Shown here: positions 1 to 10,689 of the stretch, piece by piece
Layout: every line of letters begins with the position of its first letter
How positions within the stretch are numbered: the first letter of the stretch is position 1
Assembly (NCBI RefSeq): GCF_033115175.1
Contig: NC_084837.1
Span: forward strand, 31,016,266-31,080,265
DNA from: Lepus europaeus
Lineage: Eukaryota; Chordata; Mammalia; Lagomorpha; Leporidae
Length of the DNA stretch: 64,000 bases
Direction of reading: 5' to 3'
Notes under the pieces: generated by a model
What the model was told of the DNA's origin: nothing
What the model saw: the letters and a program-made list of their open reading frames with translations, nothing else
The model's database searches: none
Made by a program: the position numbers and the translations under genes

Positions 1-195
1 GAAGCCAGGTGCCTCCTCCTGGTCTCCTATGCGCGTGCAGGGGCCCAAGCACTTGGGCCATCCTCCACTGCCTTCCCAGGCCACAGCAGAGAGCTGGACT
101 GGAAGAAGAGCAGCTGGGACTAGAACCCAGCTGCCTTTATGGGATTCCGGCACCACAGGTGGAGGATTAACCAATTGAGCCACAGGGCCGGCCCT
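1..195 (-). mobile_element. CSINE (lagomorph C-repeat), cut by window edge
   Basis: Reverse complement of the CSINE 5' half. The element head (GGGCCGGCCC on the minus strand) lies at about 186-195, and the body palindrome GGGCCCAAGCACTTGGGCC lies at about 41-59. The A-tail side falls outside the window. It is a non-autonomous, tRNA-derived SINE copied by L1 machinery. Confidence 0.95.
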
Positions 196-2925
196 GGCCC
201 CCTGCCTGATATTTTGATTGTAGCCTGGTGAGGGTCCCTGAGGCAGAAGAAGCAATCACTCCAATAAAGGGAACTGCTTGCCTGCAGAGATGCAGGTGAG
301 AAGCAGTAGTTGCAGGCTACTTTACTCTCCTGTAACTTTTGGAATGATTTTTCTTCCTTCTACTTTTCCCTGTAGCTGAGCTATCCCTCAGTGTTTACTG
401 CACCTCTGTGGGCCAGCCTATTTCAGCCCTAGTGTCTCCTACAGTAGTTAAGTCTTCTGTTTCCACTTCTGCCATAAAAACATCCCATGGCCCTGAAAAT
501 TCCAGATAAAGGGTATTTCAGCTTAATTTCTGGATTGTTTGAAATTCAGCAAAATTTAAGTACAGTTCGTAACTTGAAAGGATGCAAAATTTCCATCCAC
601 AATTATTTTACCATGGGTTTCTCTATCAAAAAAAACTGGAGTGGGACCCTGACAGAATAGAATGTAGAACAGGGGGCTTCTTCCATAGATGAAGGAAAGA
701 AAGGGAAAAGCATAAGTAACTGTAGTGTTATGCAGCACATACTGGGGGCTCAAGAAATACTGAATGAATTAACACTGGGATATAAAAGCAGAGATGAGGA
801 GACTCTCAGAGTCAGGGAAGAATATGAAGCACAGGAGGTTTGAAGGAGGCTGGGTGCTAGTGGAAAATGAAAGTGAGACATGAAAGAGTGATTTCCAAGG
901 AAGTGCTATAAATAAACTACCAACTTCACAGTCTTACCTGGACACTCCAGGCCTGTTAGGGAAAAAACAAAGAGACACTGTGATAAAACTGGAGATTAGC
1001 ATATTGTTTAGAGGATCTGAGGCAGTGCATTCTAATGTATAGGGGAAGGGGGGATTACTTCATATCCTAAATATTCAGGCAATAGCTGTAGCTGTAGTTT
1101 TTGGTGAAATATCAATCAACTTATTCTGTCAATATCAGGGAAAGGTCAATTGAAAAGGGCTTCCAGCGTGCTCTGTGATTGTGGAATGAAGTTCTATAAA
1201 ATTTCAAGTCTGTGGGATGAAAAGAAAGCATTCTTATCCCTACACATTTCTTTAGTTTGGAGAATATTGGTGTTGGGTTTTATTGAACTGTATCAAATAT
1301 TATACTGGGTAGGCTGCATTTGCAGGGATAAGAAGGGATGCAGGATTATTGTAATTGAAGAAAGCTAGCTATTAATAGAATACAACACCAATAAGGATTT
1401 AAATATATCTTATCTCCTCATTTCTATTTATATAATTGTCAATTCTGCTTAATTTTAGAATGCTCATGTGATGACTTAACTCTGACTTTAATTTTACTAC
1501 TATAAAATTCTGAGGATAAAAATTAAGGATCTTGCTTGTATTTTCTTCATTTGTCATTTTTCATTGGGGTTTTACTTAAATGATGATATCAATTATTTTA
1601 AGCTTAAAGTAAGCAAATGAATTGAGCATCACGTTCATCATATATACCAATGATATTATGTTAGTAGGCATTGTCTACATGAATAAAATGGAGGCTTCTT
1701 CAATATAAAAAAAGTTTTTTACACTCTGTGTTGTATTTAGAATGTATCTTTTAATAATTTATGCTTTCAGTAAAAATGAATATATTAACATTCCACCCTT
1801 TATACTACATGCAGTAGTTATTAGTGAAGTCAATGTATTGCTGGACTCTCTTCATTATTATTGTATGAATACTATGTTTAACTAATAGCATTTTATGTTT
1901 TATCCTTTCAATGTACAGAAATTTTAGAACACTCAGTACAGCTGTTCTGTGTAATGACGCTGTTTCATTACTTTGATACATTTGAGCATACATACTCATT
2001 AGGACAATCACAAGGAAAATAATTTATTTTGTTGTTTCCTGGTGTTCTTTTCTGAAATAAAAACATTTGCCACTAGTGAATGCAACAGTTCAAATGCAAG
2101 CAAAGGAAAAGCTTAGGAAAAGGCGCAGATGGTCTCATTGGTCTCTAGAGGGACTACTTGTCCATATCAATGGCACTTTCTTCTGGGTTTATACGTCTCA
2201 CTGTTTGCAAGCATAAAATTAATTTTTTCAGGTAACACTTCCATAGCCATAATTGATGTCAAGGCTATAATTTCCTAGTGTGGGCAGATGAAGAGTTAGT
2301 CATCTAAAAATAAGCCTGCTTAACAGACCCTGTATAACCTCATGGCCCTTTGAATTGAAGAAATTCTCCAGTAATGTGTGGCAACATGCAGGTACACTGC
2401 TCATATGCATACCTGCTTCAGTCATTGTTATGCATCACAAATTACACCATGGAGCAGCCCTCTTATGAGAGGAAAAAGGTATCTTCCTCTTAGACAAATT
2501 CTAAATTGGATTTTCTCGACCATAACTGACATTGATGGTTTTGTCTATAATACACTTGAAAACACTTTTCATTTTCCACTGTGGAATCCTAAATTTGTCA
2601 AAAACTATGCCAATAAAAGAGTAGAAATTCATAGTAGCACATTTGAAATTTAGTTTCTTTTCAATCTTATAGAAATAGGGTTCCTATGTGGATACAGAAT
2701 AAATATGAAAAGAAAAATTTTCAGCTGCCAAACTAGAACTACAACCAAACATTAATTTTGGGATGAGACAAAAATCTTTTGGAAAACAGTATTAATGGCT
2801 AAGAAGGAGGTAAAACCTGTTTGGAGGTTTTGTTTCAGTGTGCTCCATCTTGATTCAGTACTGGACTATGCTAAATTTGATTTCTCTTATTTCTGTATTG
2901 TAAAGTCTATTTTAATTTACCTAAT
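196..2925. other. Unassigned AT-rich sequence
   Basis: About 2.7 kb with no long open frame, no CSINE and no L1 that I recognise. Short frames at 556-753 (minus), 1150-1368 and 2378-2653 (plus) show no family motif and ordinary intergenic composition. Ancient repeats too diverged to see by eye may be present. Confidence 0.5.
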
Positions 2926-2926
2926 T

Positions 2927-2966
2927 CTATACTTGATCTTAGCCAAAAGGCCAAGAAGTGGCAATA
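2927..2966 (-). pseudogene. U2 snRNA 5'-end fragment (pseudogene)
   Basis: On the minus strand about 32 nt match the 5' end of U2 spliceosomal RNA at about 30 positions, covering the segment CGGCCTTTTGGCTAAGATCA (here TGGCC at its start) and GTRTAG after it. This is the stem I and branch-point-recognition region of U2. In the gene GTGTAG is followed by TATCTGTTCTTATCAG; here the match stops after about U2 position 36. No snRNA promoter elements or U2 3' body are present, so it is a truncated retro-pseudogene or relic, not a functional gene. I see no clear A-tail on the minus strand. Confidence 0.75.
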
Positions 2967-2987
2967 ATTTCTTTAATGCTGTAGCAC

Positions 2988-3039
2988 AATAAACACACAC
3001 CACTTTTAGAAACAGCAACTGCAAAAAAAAAAAAAAAAA
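2988..3039 (+). other. AATAAA signal followed by poly(A)17
   Basis: AATAAA at 2988-2993 is followed about 30 nt later by an uninterrupted A17 run at 3023-3039. This is the layout of a retrotransposed transcript 3' end. The upstream sequence is not recognised as a known mRNA, L1 or SINE, so the source is unknown. A chance A-run is the alternative. Confidence 0.4.
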
Positions 3040-3639
3040 GAGTATAAGACTTAGATTACAACTGTGTACCTACGAAAGATTGTTAATCAGCATAACTTAA
3101 TTCACTTATATCCTTCTTTTGTCCTGAGATCATTTAATACAGGTTTTAAGTAAGTGTAAAATATAATAAAATTAAGAGATAAGAGATAAACATCTAGTAG
3201 CAGGGAAACAACATGATGCTATTTTGTTTGTTTTTATGATCTTTTCAAATCTCATAATGATTTTTCTAACTTAAAGAGGAATGAATACAAAGGGATTGGA
3301 AGAGGAAGAGTCATTAATTGAATGTGTTAGCTGGAAGGGCTGCCATGGACAGATGGCAGAGCAAACCCTAGCATTCCTATTTTCTCATTCTTCCTAGTCT
3401 AGTGAGTAGGAATGCTCACTATCCCTGCTTACGTTACATAAAATCAGTTGGAAGCATTGTTCTAGTTGTAATTGGCTTTGTGGAATCACTCTCCATGGCT
3501 CAGTGCCTGGTATATATTAAGTATTTAGTAAACATTAAATGTTTTATATTGGAATATGTCACTGATCGTCCGTGGAGCTTTATGATATTAGAAAAGGATT
3601 GCATGAGTGTTCTGGATGTTGTCTGTCCTTAATAAATCC
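3040..3639. other. Unassigned sequence with a possible MIR scrap
   Basis: No gene seen. Around 3480-3545 the text CTCAGTGCCTGGTATATATTAAG followed by a run like TAGTAAACATTAAATG resembles the end of a MIR element (CAGTGCCTGGCACATAGTAAG...AATAAATG). The match is short and weak. Confidence 0.35.
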
Positions 3640-3990
3640 AGGGAGGCATAGATGTTGGGGTATAGTAGGTTTGGCTGTCAACTGGGATGCCTGCATCTCA
3701 TATTGGCATGCCAATTCCAGTCAGAGCTTCTTGGCTTCCCATCCAGCTCCCTGCTGATGTGCTTGGGAGGCAGCAGGTGATGATTCAACTTCTTGAGTTC
3801 CTGCCAACCACATGGGAGACCTGGATGGAGTTCCTGTCTCCTGGCTTCAGCCCTGCCCTGCCCTAACTGTTGTGGCCATTTGGAGAGTAAACCAGCAGAT
3901 GGAATCCTTCTCTTACTCTCTTTCTCTCTCTCTCTGACACTCTGCCTTTCAAATTAATAAATCTATAAATAAATATATAAATCTTAAAAA
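3640..3990 (+). mobile_element. CSINE, older diverged copy
   Basis: Plus-strand CSINE of an older subfamily. The head GGGAGGCATAGATGTTGGGG is degraded. The middle has CATCCAGCTCCCTGCTGATG and CACATGGGAGACCTGGATGG, followed by CT-rich sequence at 3908-3935 and a tail CTGCCTTTCAAATTAATAAA ending in AATCTTAAAAA. Confidence 0.9.
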
Positions 3991-4210
3991 TGAAAATCTA
4001 TAGAAAAATTCAGAGTATTCCTCAGGAGAAACTAAAACAAAGTAGAACAAAACATTTTGTCCTTGTTTTCTTATGGATACAGTTCTTGGTCAATTACATA
4101 ACCTTCAAAAATTTTCAAAATTATTACAATTGCCCTTTAGTATTAATACTCTAAACCTGACCAATGAAAAATTTAGAAATAATATTGAGAAGCAAGATAT
4201 AATATATATA

Positions 4211-4498
4211 GGGGGCCAGCGCCGTGGCTCACTTGGTTAATCCTTCGCCTGTGGCACTGACATACCATATGGGCGCCGTGTTCTAGTCCCAGTTGCTCTT
4301 CTTCCAGTCCAGCTCTCTGCTGTGGCCTGGGAGGGCAATGGAAGATGGCCCAAGTGCCTGCAGGGAGACTAGGAGGAAGCACCTTGCTCCTGGCTTCGGA
4401 TTGGTGCAGTGCCATCCATAGCAGCCATTTGGAGAGTGAACCAACAGAAGGAAGACCTTTCTCTCTGTCTCTCTCTCACTGTCTAAAAAAAAAAAAAA
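4211..4498 (+). mobile_element. CSINE, young-type, with target-site duplication
   Basis: Head GGGGGCCAGCGCCGTGGCTC at 4211, full body and A14 tail at 4485-4498. Part of the body near the GGGCCC palindrome is shortened. GATATAATATAT just upstream and GATATAATGTAT at about 4500 are probable target-site duplications (11/12). Confidence 0.93.
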
Positions 4499-4511
4499 TG
4501 ATATAATGTAT

Positions 4512-5328
4512 GTAAACAAAGAAGAAAGCCATTTATTCTCTAAACCAGAGACCAGAGGTTACTGGTCCTAACTCCAAAAGGCATATTGAATTTAGGTTTC
4601 AGTAAAAAGGCAACTATAAACTCTTTAATAAGCATTCTTAGAATTAAAAGGGGTTCATATTTGAAACCTGAAATCTCATCTCACCACACTGATCTTCAAA
4701 AACTAGTTACTCACCCTGCTGCACAGGGTACCAGTTACAGTAGGCCCCTTTTCCTAGGAGTCTATTCCTTTTATAGTCATTAGGGCTGGAGGAGACATGT
4801 AAACAGTAAATAAGTGTGAGAAAAATAATTAAGGGTGATCCAGATGGCTGTTTAGTGATTCCTCCTTAGAGATAATGAAGAATGAGTTTGAAGAAACATC
4901 TCTTGGATTAGGAGAGATATTAAAGCAGAGGGATAGTTAAGGAACTTGGTAGAGATAATAAAAGGAAGCTTGAAATTTGCAGAGAAGTTATTTGAGAAAA
5001 GTGACCAATTTTGATAAGAGTGTCTTTCGTGTTCTACGTTTATATGGAAAAATGTATAAGGTACTTTAGTTTCGCAAAAAAAAAAAAATGTTGCATGCAA
5101 TTCAGCCCTTATTTGTAGTTAAACATTCTGCCTGATTCTTTATCTTGGATATTTGCCAGAAGTCCATTTATTTATGCTTTTGTCTCTCTTTGTTTCTTTC
5201 CTTTCTTTCTTTATCTGTATATGCTCCTTTAATATTTCCCCCATGAAGTTTATTTTCTGTTATACAAGTAATACAAAAATACATCTAGTGGAAAATTCAA
5301 GTGATAGTGATCAAGTTTAAGTCCCTTT
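4512..5328. other. Unassigned sequence
   Basis: No gene or confidently named repeat. An A12 run at 5077-5088 and a CTTTCTTTCCTTTCTTTCTTT pyrimidine tract near 5192-5212 are simple sequence. The 5250-5328 part (ACAAGTAATACAAAAATACA) has the flavour of an old L1 3' region but is too short to assign. Confidence 0.45.
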
Positions 5329-5344
5329 TGGAAGCAAAATTCTT
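5329..5344. repeat. Target-site duplication, left copy, of the 6-kb L1
   Basis: TGGAAGCAAAATTCTT here matches TGGAAGCAACATTCTT at 11323-11338 at 15 of 16 positions. The two copies lie exactly at the 3' and 5' ends of the minus-strand L1 between them, which fixes the boundaries of that insertion. Confidence 0.9.
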
Positions 5345-6765
5345 TTTCCCCAAAGAAACGTTTTATTTAAGGAATAGTAACTTCATGCATTTCATAAATA
5401 AAACTTTAGGAACATAGTGAATTCTTCCCGCCATACCTGCTCTCCCACCCACACTCCTACCCCCTTCCTCCTTCCTCTCCTATTTCCAGTCTTATTTTTT
5501 ACTAAGATCTGTTTTCAGTTAACTTTATACACAGAAGATTAACTTTATACTAAGTAAAGGTTTCAACCAATTGTTGAGACAAGGGCTGTTCAAAGTCATT
5601 GCGTCTTGAAGTTGATTTGACTTTTTTTGGGAGAAAATTAACTTTAAAGAAGAACCCAAGAATGATATGTCTTTAGCAAGCACTTAGACATAACTATAAC
5701 TTAAGAGACATAAGGATAACCTTCACTTAATACACTAAAATGAAGTAAATCTTTGAGAGCAAGTTTTACTATAAATGCTCACAATCCAACTATTTGACAG
5801 AGGTCCTGCATGGGAAGTTAGTTCACAGTGACTCCTGTTGTTAATTTAACAATTAACACTGTTATGTATGATGTCAGTGATCACCTGTAGCTCTTGACAT
5901 GAGCTGCCTAGGCTATGGAAGCTTTTTGAGTCCACAAACTCCTTCAGTATTTAGATAAGGCCATAAGCAAAGTATGAGTTCTCTCCCCCCATCAGAGAAG
6001 AGAACATCCTCCTTTGATGACTGCTTCTTTCCACTTGGGTCTCACCCACAGAGGTCCTTCATGTATATACTTTTTGCCACATTGTCTTGGCATTCCATGC
6101 CTGAAATATTCTCATGGGCTTTCTAGCCAGACCAGAATGCCTGAAGAGCTGATTCTGAGATCAGAGTGCTACTTAAAGCTATTGTCATTCTATGAGTTTG
6201 TTGTATGGACTGCTTCCCATGTTGGTGCATTCTCTCCTTTTTAATTCTATTATTATTACTAAACACTTAATTGTATCTATATGATCACTTTAACACTTAA
6301 TCCTATCCATATGATCACCTTAACACTTAAAATATTGTTATTTCCACTCGGCTTAAGGGGATTTGGGGTCCCATGGCAAGTTTTTAAACTATACCCTTAG
6401 AAGTGAGTCCATAGGAATGTATGAAGAACTATACAGCTTTACAGTTACAAACTTCATACATTTCATAATTACAACTTTAGGAGCATGGGGATTTTTCCCA
6501 CTGAGCCCAGCCTCCCACCCATACTCCCACCCCTTTCCTTCTCCTTCTTTTATCCCCACTCATTTTTTACTAAGATCTGTTTTCAATTAACTTCATACAC
6601 ACATGATTAGCTCTGTGTTAAGTAAAGAGTGCAACAAATAGTATGAAAAACAAAAACTCTTCCTCAGCAGTCAAGACAAGGAATGTTCAAAGTCATTGCT
6701 TTTCAAAGTGTCAATTTCAATTCTAAAGATTGCCTGTTAGGTGCTTTATTCATTATCACAGGTCA
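5345..6765 (-). other. L1 3' UTR with internal duplication
   Basis: The minus-strand L1 3' UTR. The stretch 5375-5620 (CATTTCATAAATAAAACTTT, CTCCCACCCACACTCC, ACTAAGATCTGTTTTCAGTT) is repeated in diverged form at 6450-6700 (CATTTCATAATTACAACTTT, CTCCCACCCATACTCC, ACTAAGATCTGTTTTCAATT), the same way round. Between them, 6266-6331 holds about two copies of a unit containing AACACTTAAT...ATATGATCAC. The segment lacks coding frames. Confidence 0.8.
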
Positions 6766-8952
6766 GGGAGAACATATGATATTTGTCCCTTTGGACTGGC
6801 TTACTTCAGTAAGTATGATGTTTTCCATTTTCATCCATTTTGCATCAAATGACCAGATTTTTTTTTTTTTACTGCTATGTAATATTCCATGTACATATCC
6901 CATACTTTCTTTAGCCAGTCTTCAGTTGATGGGCATTTGAGTTGATTCCATATTTTAGCTACTGTGAATTGGGCTGCAATAAATTTGGGGGTGCAGATAA
7001 GTTTTATTTGCTGGTTTCATTTCCTTGGGTAAATTCCTAGGTGTGGGATCACTGGGTCATATGGTAGGTCTATATTCAGATTTCTGAGATATCTCCATAC
7101 TGCCTTCCATAGTGGCTTTACCAGTTTAGATTCCAACTAATGGAGGATTAGGACACGTTTAGCCCCAAATCCTTGCCAGCATTTGAAGTTTGCTGATTTC
7201 TGTATGAAAGCCATTCCAATGGGGTGAGGTGAAACCTTATTGTGGTTTTCATTTGTATTTCCCTAATGGCTAGTGATCCTGAGCATTTTTTCATGTATCT
7301 GATGGCTATTTGGATTTTGAAAAATGTTGTTTAATTCCTTTGCCCATTTAATAACTAGGTAGTTTGGTTTGTTTTTGTTGTGTTTCTTGGTGTCTTTATA
7401 TATTTGGGTTATTAATCCTTTATCAGTAGTAGTTTGCACATAGTTTCTCCCATTATGTTTGTTGCTTCTTCACTTTGCTGTATTTCTTTTGCAGTGCATA
7501 AGCTTCTCAATTGGATGTGATCCCATTTGTCAATTTTGGCTTTGATTGCCTGTGCCTCTGGGGTTTTTCCTCAGAATTCTTTTCCTATGCCAATGTCTTG
7601 CAGGGTTTCCCCAATATTCTCTCATAATTTCATGGTATTGGGCCATAGATTTAGGTCTTTAATACATTTTGAATATATTTTTGTGTAGGTGTAAGGACAG
7701 GATCTTACTTCATACATCTGCTTAAGGAGATCCAGTTTTCCCAAGACCATTTGTTGAAGAGATTGTCTGAGAAGAATGTCCTTGGCATATTGATTGGTGT
7801 CACATTGAATCTGTAAATTGCTTTTGGTACTATGGACATTTTGATGATATTGATTCTTCCAATCCATGAGCATGGAAGATTTTCCATTTGTTGGTATCTT
7901 CTATTTCTTTTTTAATGTTTTGTAACTCTCATCATTATGATTATTGACATCATTGGTTAAATTTATTCCAAGGTATTTTGTTTTTTTGATAGCCACTGTG
8001 AAAGGGATTGGCCTTAGAAGCTCTTTCTCAGCTGTGTCATTGTGTGTATACGGAGGCTGTTGATTTTTATGTGTTAATTTTATATTCTGCTACATACCAA
8101 ACTCGTCTATGAGTTCCAATAGTCTCTTAGTCGAGTCTTTTGGATCCCCTTTATATACAGAATCATATCATCTGCAAATAGAAATAGTTTGACTTCTTCC
8201 TTCCCAATTTGTATCCGTTTGATTTCTTTTTCTTGCCTAATGACTCTGGCTAAAACTTCCAGGACTATATTAAATAGCGGTGGTGAGACTGGACATCCAT
8301 GTCTGCTTCTGGATCTCAGTGGGAATGCTTTTGACTTTTCCTCATTCAGTAAGATACTGGCTGTGGGTTTGTCATAGATTGCCTTGATTGTGTTGAGAAA
8401 TGTTCCATCTATATCCAATTTGTTGAAGGTTTTCATCATGAAAGTGTGTAGAACTTTATCAACTGTTTTCTCTGCATCTATTGAGATAATCATATGTTTT
8501 CTTTTCTTTTTCAACTTGTTAATATGATGTATCATATTGATTGATTTGTAAATGTGGAACTATCCCTGCATACCAGAGATAAATCCCACCAAGTAAGTGA
8601 TCTTTCTGATGTGTTGTTGGATTCGATTGGTTAGGCTTTTATTTAGGATTTTTGCATCTATGTTCCTCAGGGAAATTAATCTGTAGTTCTCTTTCTTCAG
8701 GTTTAGAAATTAAGGTGATGCTGGCTTCATAGAAAGAATTTGGGAGGATTCCCTTCCTTTCAATTGTTTTGAACGACTTGAGAAGAATTGGTTTTTTTCT
8801 GCTTTAAATGTTTGGTGGAATTCAGCAGTGAAGTCATGTGATCCTGGGCTTTTCTTTGTTGGGAAGGTATTTATTACTGATTTAATTTCTGTCTTGGTTA
8901 TGGGTCTGCTTAACTTTTCCATGTATTCATGGCTCAATTTAAGTAGGTTGTA

Positions 8953-9224
8953 GGGGCCAGCTCTGACTTATCAGGTAAAGCCACTGCCTGCAGTGCTGGC
9001 ATCCTGTATGGGCACTGGTTCATGCCCTGGCTGCTCCACTTTCAATCCAGCTCTCTGCTATGGCCTGGGAAAACAATAGAAGATGGCCCAAGTCCTTGGG
9101 CCCCTGCTCCCACATGGGAGACCCAGAAGAAGCTCCTGGTTCCTGGCTTCGGGTCAGCACAGCTCCAGACATTGCGGCCAATTGGACAGTGAACTAGCAG
9201 ATGGAAGATATATCTCTCTCTCTT

Positions 9225-9259
<35 letters not shown>

Positions 9260-9325
9260 TCTGCCTCTGCCTCTGTCTCTCTGTAACTCTACATTTCTAA
9301 CAAGTAAATAAATCTTTAAAAAAAA
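8953..9325 (+). mobile_element. CSINE inserted in L1 ORF2, with CT microsatellite
   Basis: Complete plus-strand CSINE: head GGGGCCAGCTCTGACTTATC, GCCCAAGTCCTTGGGCCCCT at about 9084-9103, an expanded CT tract at about 9215-9256, and tail AGTAAATAAATCTTTAAAAA. It separates contiguous ORF2 sequence at 8710-8950 and 9330-9430, so it is younger than the L1. Confidence 0.95.
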
Positions 9326-9434
9326 GCATGTATGTTGTATATGTCCAGAAATGTAATGTATCCATTACATCTATTTTCCCAGTTTGTTGGCATACAACTC
9401 TTTGTAGTAATTTCTGATGATTCTGTGGTATCTG

Positions 9435-9766
9435 TTTTTTTTTTTTTAGATTTATTTATTTATTTGAAAGTCAGAGTTACACAGAGAGAGAGGGAGAGTA
9501 CACACAGAGAGAGAGAGGTCTTCCATCTGCTGGTTCACCCACCGATTGGCCGCAACAGCTGGAGCTGTGCTGATCTGAAGCCAGGAGCCAGGAGCTTCCT
9601 CCAGGTCTCCCACACTGAGGGACTCAAGGACTTGGTCCATTTTCCACTGCTTTCCCAGGCTATAGCAGAGAGCTGGATTGGATGTGGAGCAGCTGGGACT
9701 CAAACCAGCACCCATATGAGATGCTGGCACTGAAGGCTTTACCTGCTACAGCCCAGCATCTGCCCC
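9435..9766 (-). mobile_element. CSINE inserted in L1
   Basis: Minus-strand CSINE: T13 at 9435-9447, AGATTTATTTATTTATTTGA, GA-rich segment, body, and head complement CAGCATCTGCCCC at 9754-9766. It lies at the edge of the ORF2 deletion. Confidence 0.95.
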
Positions 9767-9929
9767 CTCCACCCTTTCACTTTCAGTCTGCATGTTTCTT
9801 TGTTGGAGAGATGTGTTTCTTATAGGCAGTAGATAGATGAGTTTTGTTTTAAATCCATTCAGCTAGTCTGTCTCTTTTAACTGGAGATTTGAGGCTATTT
9901 ACATTCAAGGTGACTATTGATAAGTAACA

Positions 9930-10680
9930 ACTTGGCCCTGCCATTTTTCATAAATATTCATATTTTTTACTTTATATTTCCTTTGTACTTTTACTGGGAG
10001 ATTTTCTTCCTTTAATGTCTTCTATAATGATGACCATGTTTCTCTGTGCAGCACATCCTTAAACAAGTTTTATAAGGCTGGGTGGGTGGTGACAAATCCT
10101 TTCAATTTCTGTTTGTTATGGAAGGTCTTTATTTCACCTTCATTCATAAATGAGAGCTTTATAGGGTTCAGTATTCTGGGCTGATAGGTTTTTTTCTCTT
10201 AAGACTTGGAATATATTTCACCATTCTCTCCCAGCCTGTAAGGTTTCTGATGAGAAGTCAGCTTTGAGTCTAATTGGAGGTCCTCTGAAAGTAATCTGGT
10301 GTTTTCTTGTGTGCATTTTAAAATTTTTCTTTATGCTTCACTCTGGAGAGTTTGACTACAATGTATTGTGGTGAAGATCTTTTCTGGCCATGTCTATTAG
10401 GAGTTCTATGTGCTTCCTGTACTTGAATGTGTCTTTCTTTCTCCAAATTAAGGATGTTTTCTGTAATTATTTCAAAAAAAAGACTTTCTATTTCATTATG
10501 TCTTTCCATGCCTTCAAGAACTCCTAAGACCCATATGTTGGGTCATTTGATAGTATTCTGTACATCTCCAACAGTGTTTCTTTCATTTTCTATGTTTTCT
10601 CCTTGTTTTTGATGCGACTAAAATTCCCTGAGATTTGTCTTCTAAGTTCGATATTGTTCTAAGTTGATTTGTCTTCTAAG
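9930..10680 (-). pseudogene. L1 ORF1 remnant
   Basis: Minus-strand remnant of L1 ORF1, which encodes the RNA-binding chaperone that coats L1 RNA. The recognisable piece, 10509-10318, reads IESLFFEIITENI...IQVQEAHRTPNRHGQKRSS...YIVVKLSRVKHKEKF. This is the family's conserved central RNA-binding region (QEAQRTPNR...KRSTPRHIIVKLSK in typical L1s). The coiled-coil half upstream and the C-terminal end are broken by stops and indels. At about 63 residues, the open part is far short of the roughly 340 of an intact ORF1p. Confidence 0.88.
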
Positions 10681-10689
10681 TCAGATTGT

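Larger units (their letters stand above)
6770..9925 (-). pseudogene. L1 ORF2 remnant (endonuclease / reverse transcriptase)
   Basis: Decayed L1 ORF2 on the minus strand. ORF2p normally supplies endonuclease and reverse transcriptase for target-primed reverse transcription. The N-terminal endonuclease start is readable at about 9925-9780 in broken frame (TLNVNSL, then KRDRLAEWI and KTHL), matching the family's TLNVNGL...ETHL region. After a large deletion and two CSINE insertions, the pre-RT segment at 8937-8710 reads YMEKLSRPITKTEIKSVI and PTKKSPGSHDFTAEF. The RT palm follows at 8535-8107, with [12 protein letters not shown], the [14 protein letters not shown] block and the catalytic box [12 protein letters not shown]. 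The intact family box is FADDMI, so the catalytic aspartates remain in this piece. The C-terminal third (8100-6770) carries stops in all frames. The protein is about 1,270 residues in intact L1s; no continuous frame here exceeds 142. Confidence 0.93.

Noticed and set aside
8107..8535. 142-codon reverse transcriptase frame as a gene
   Set aside because: It is the surviving palm segment of a dead L1 ORF2; upstream and downstream frames are broken.
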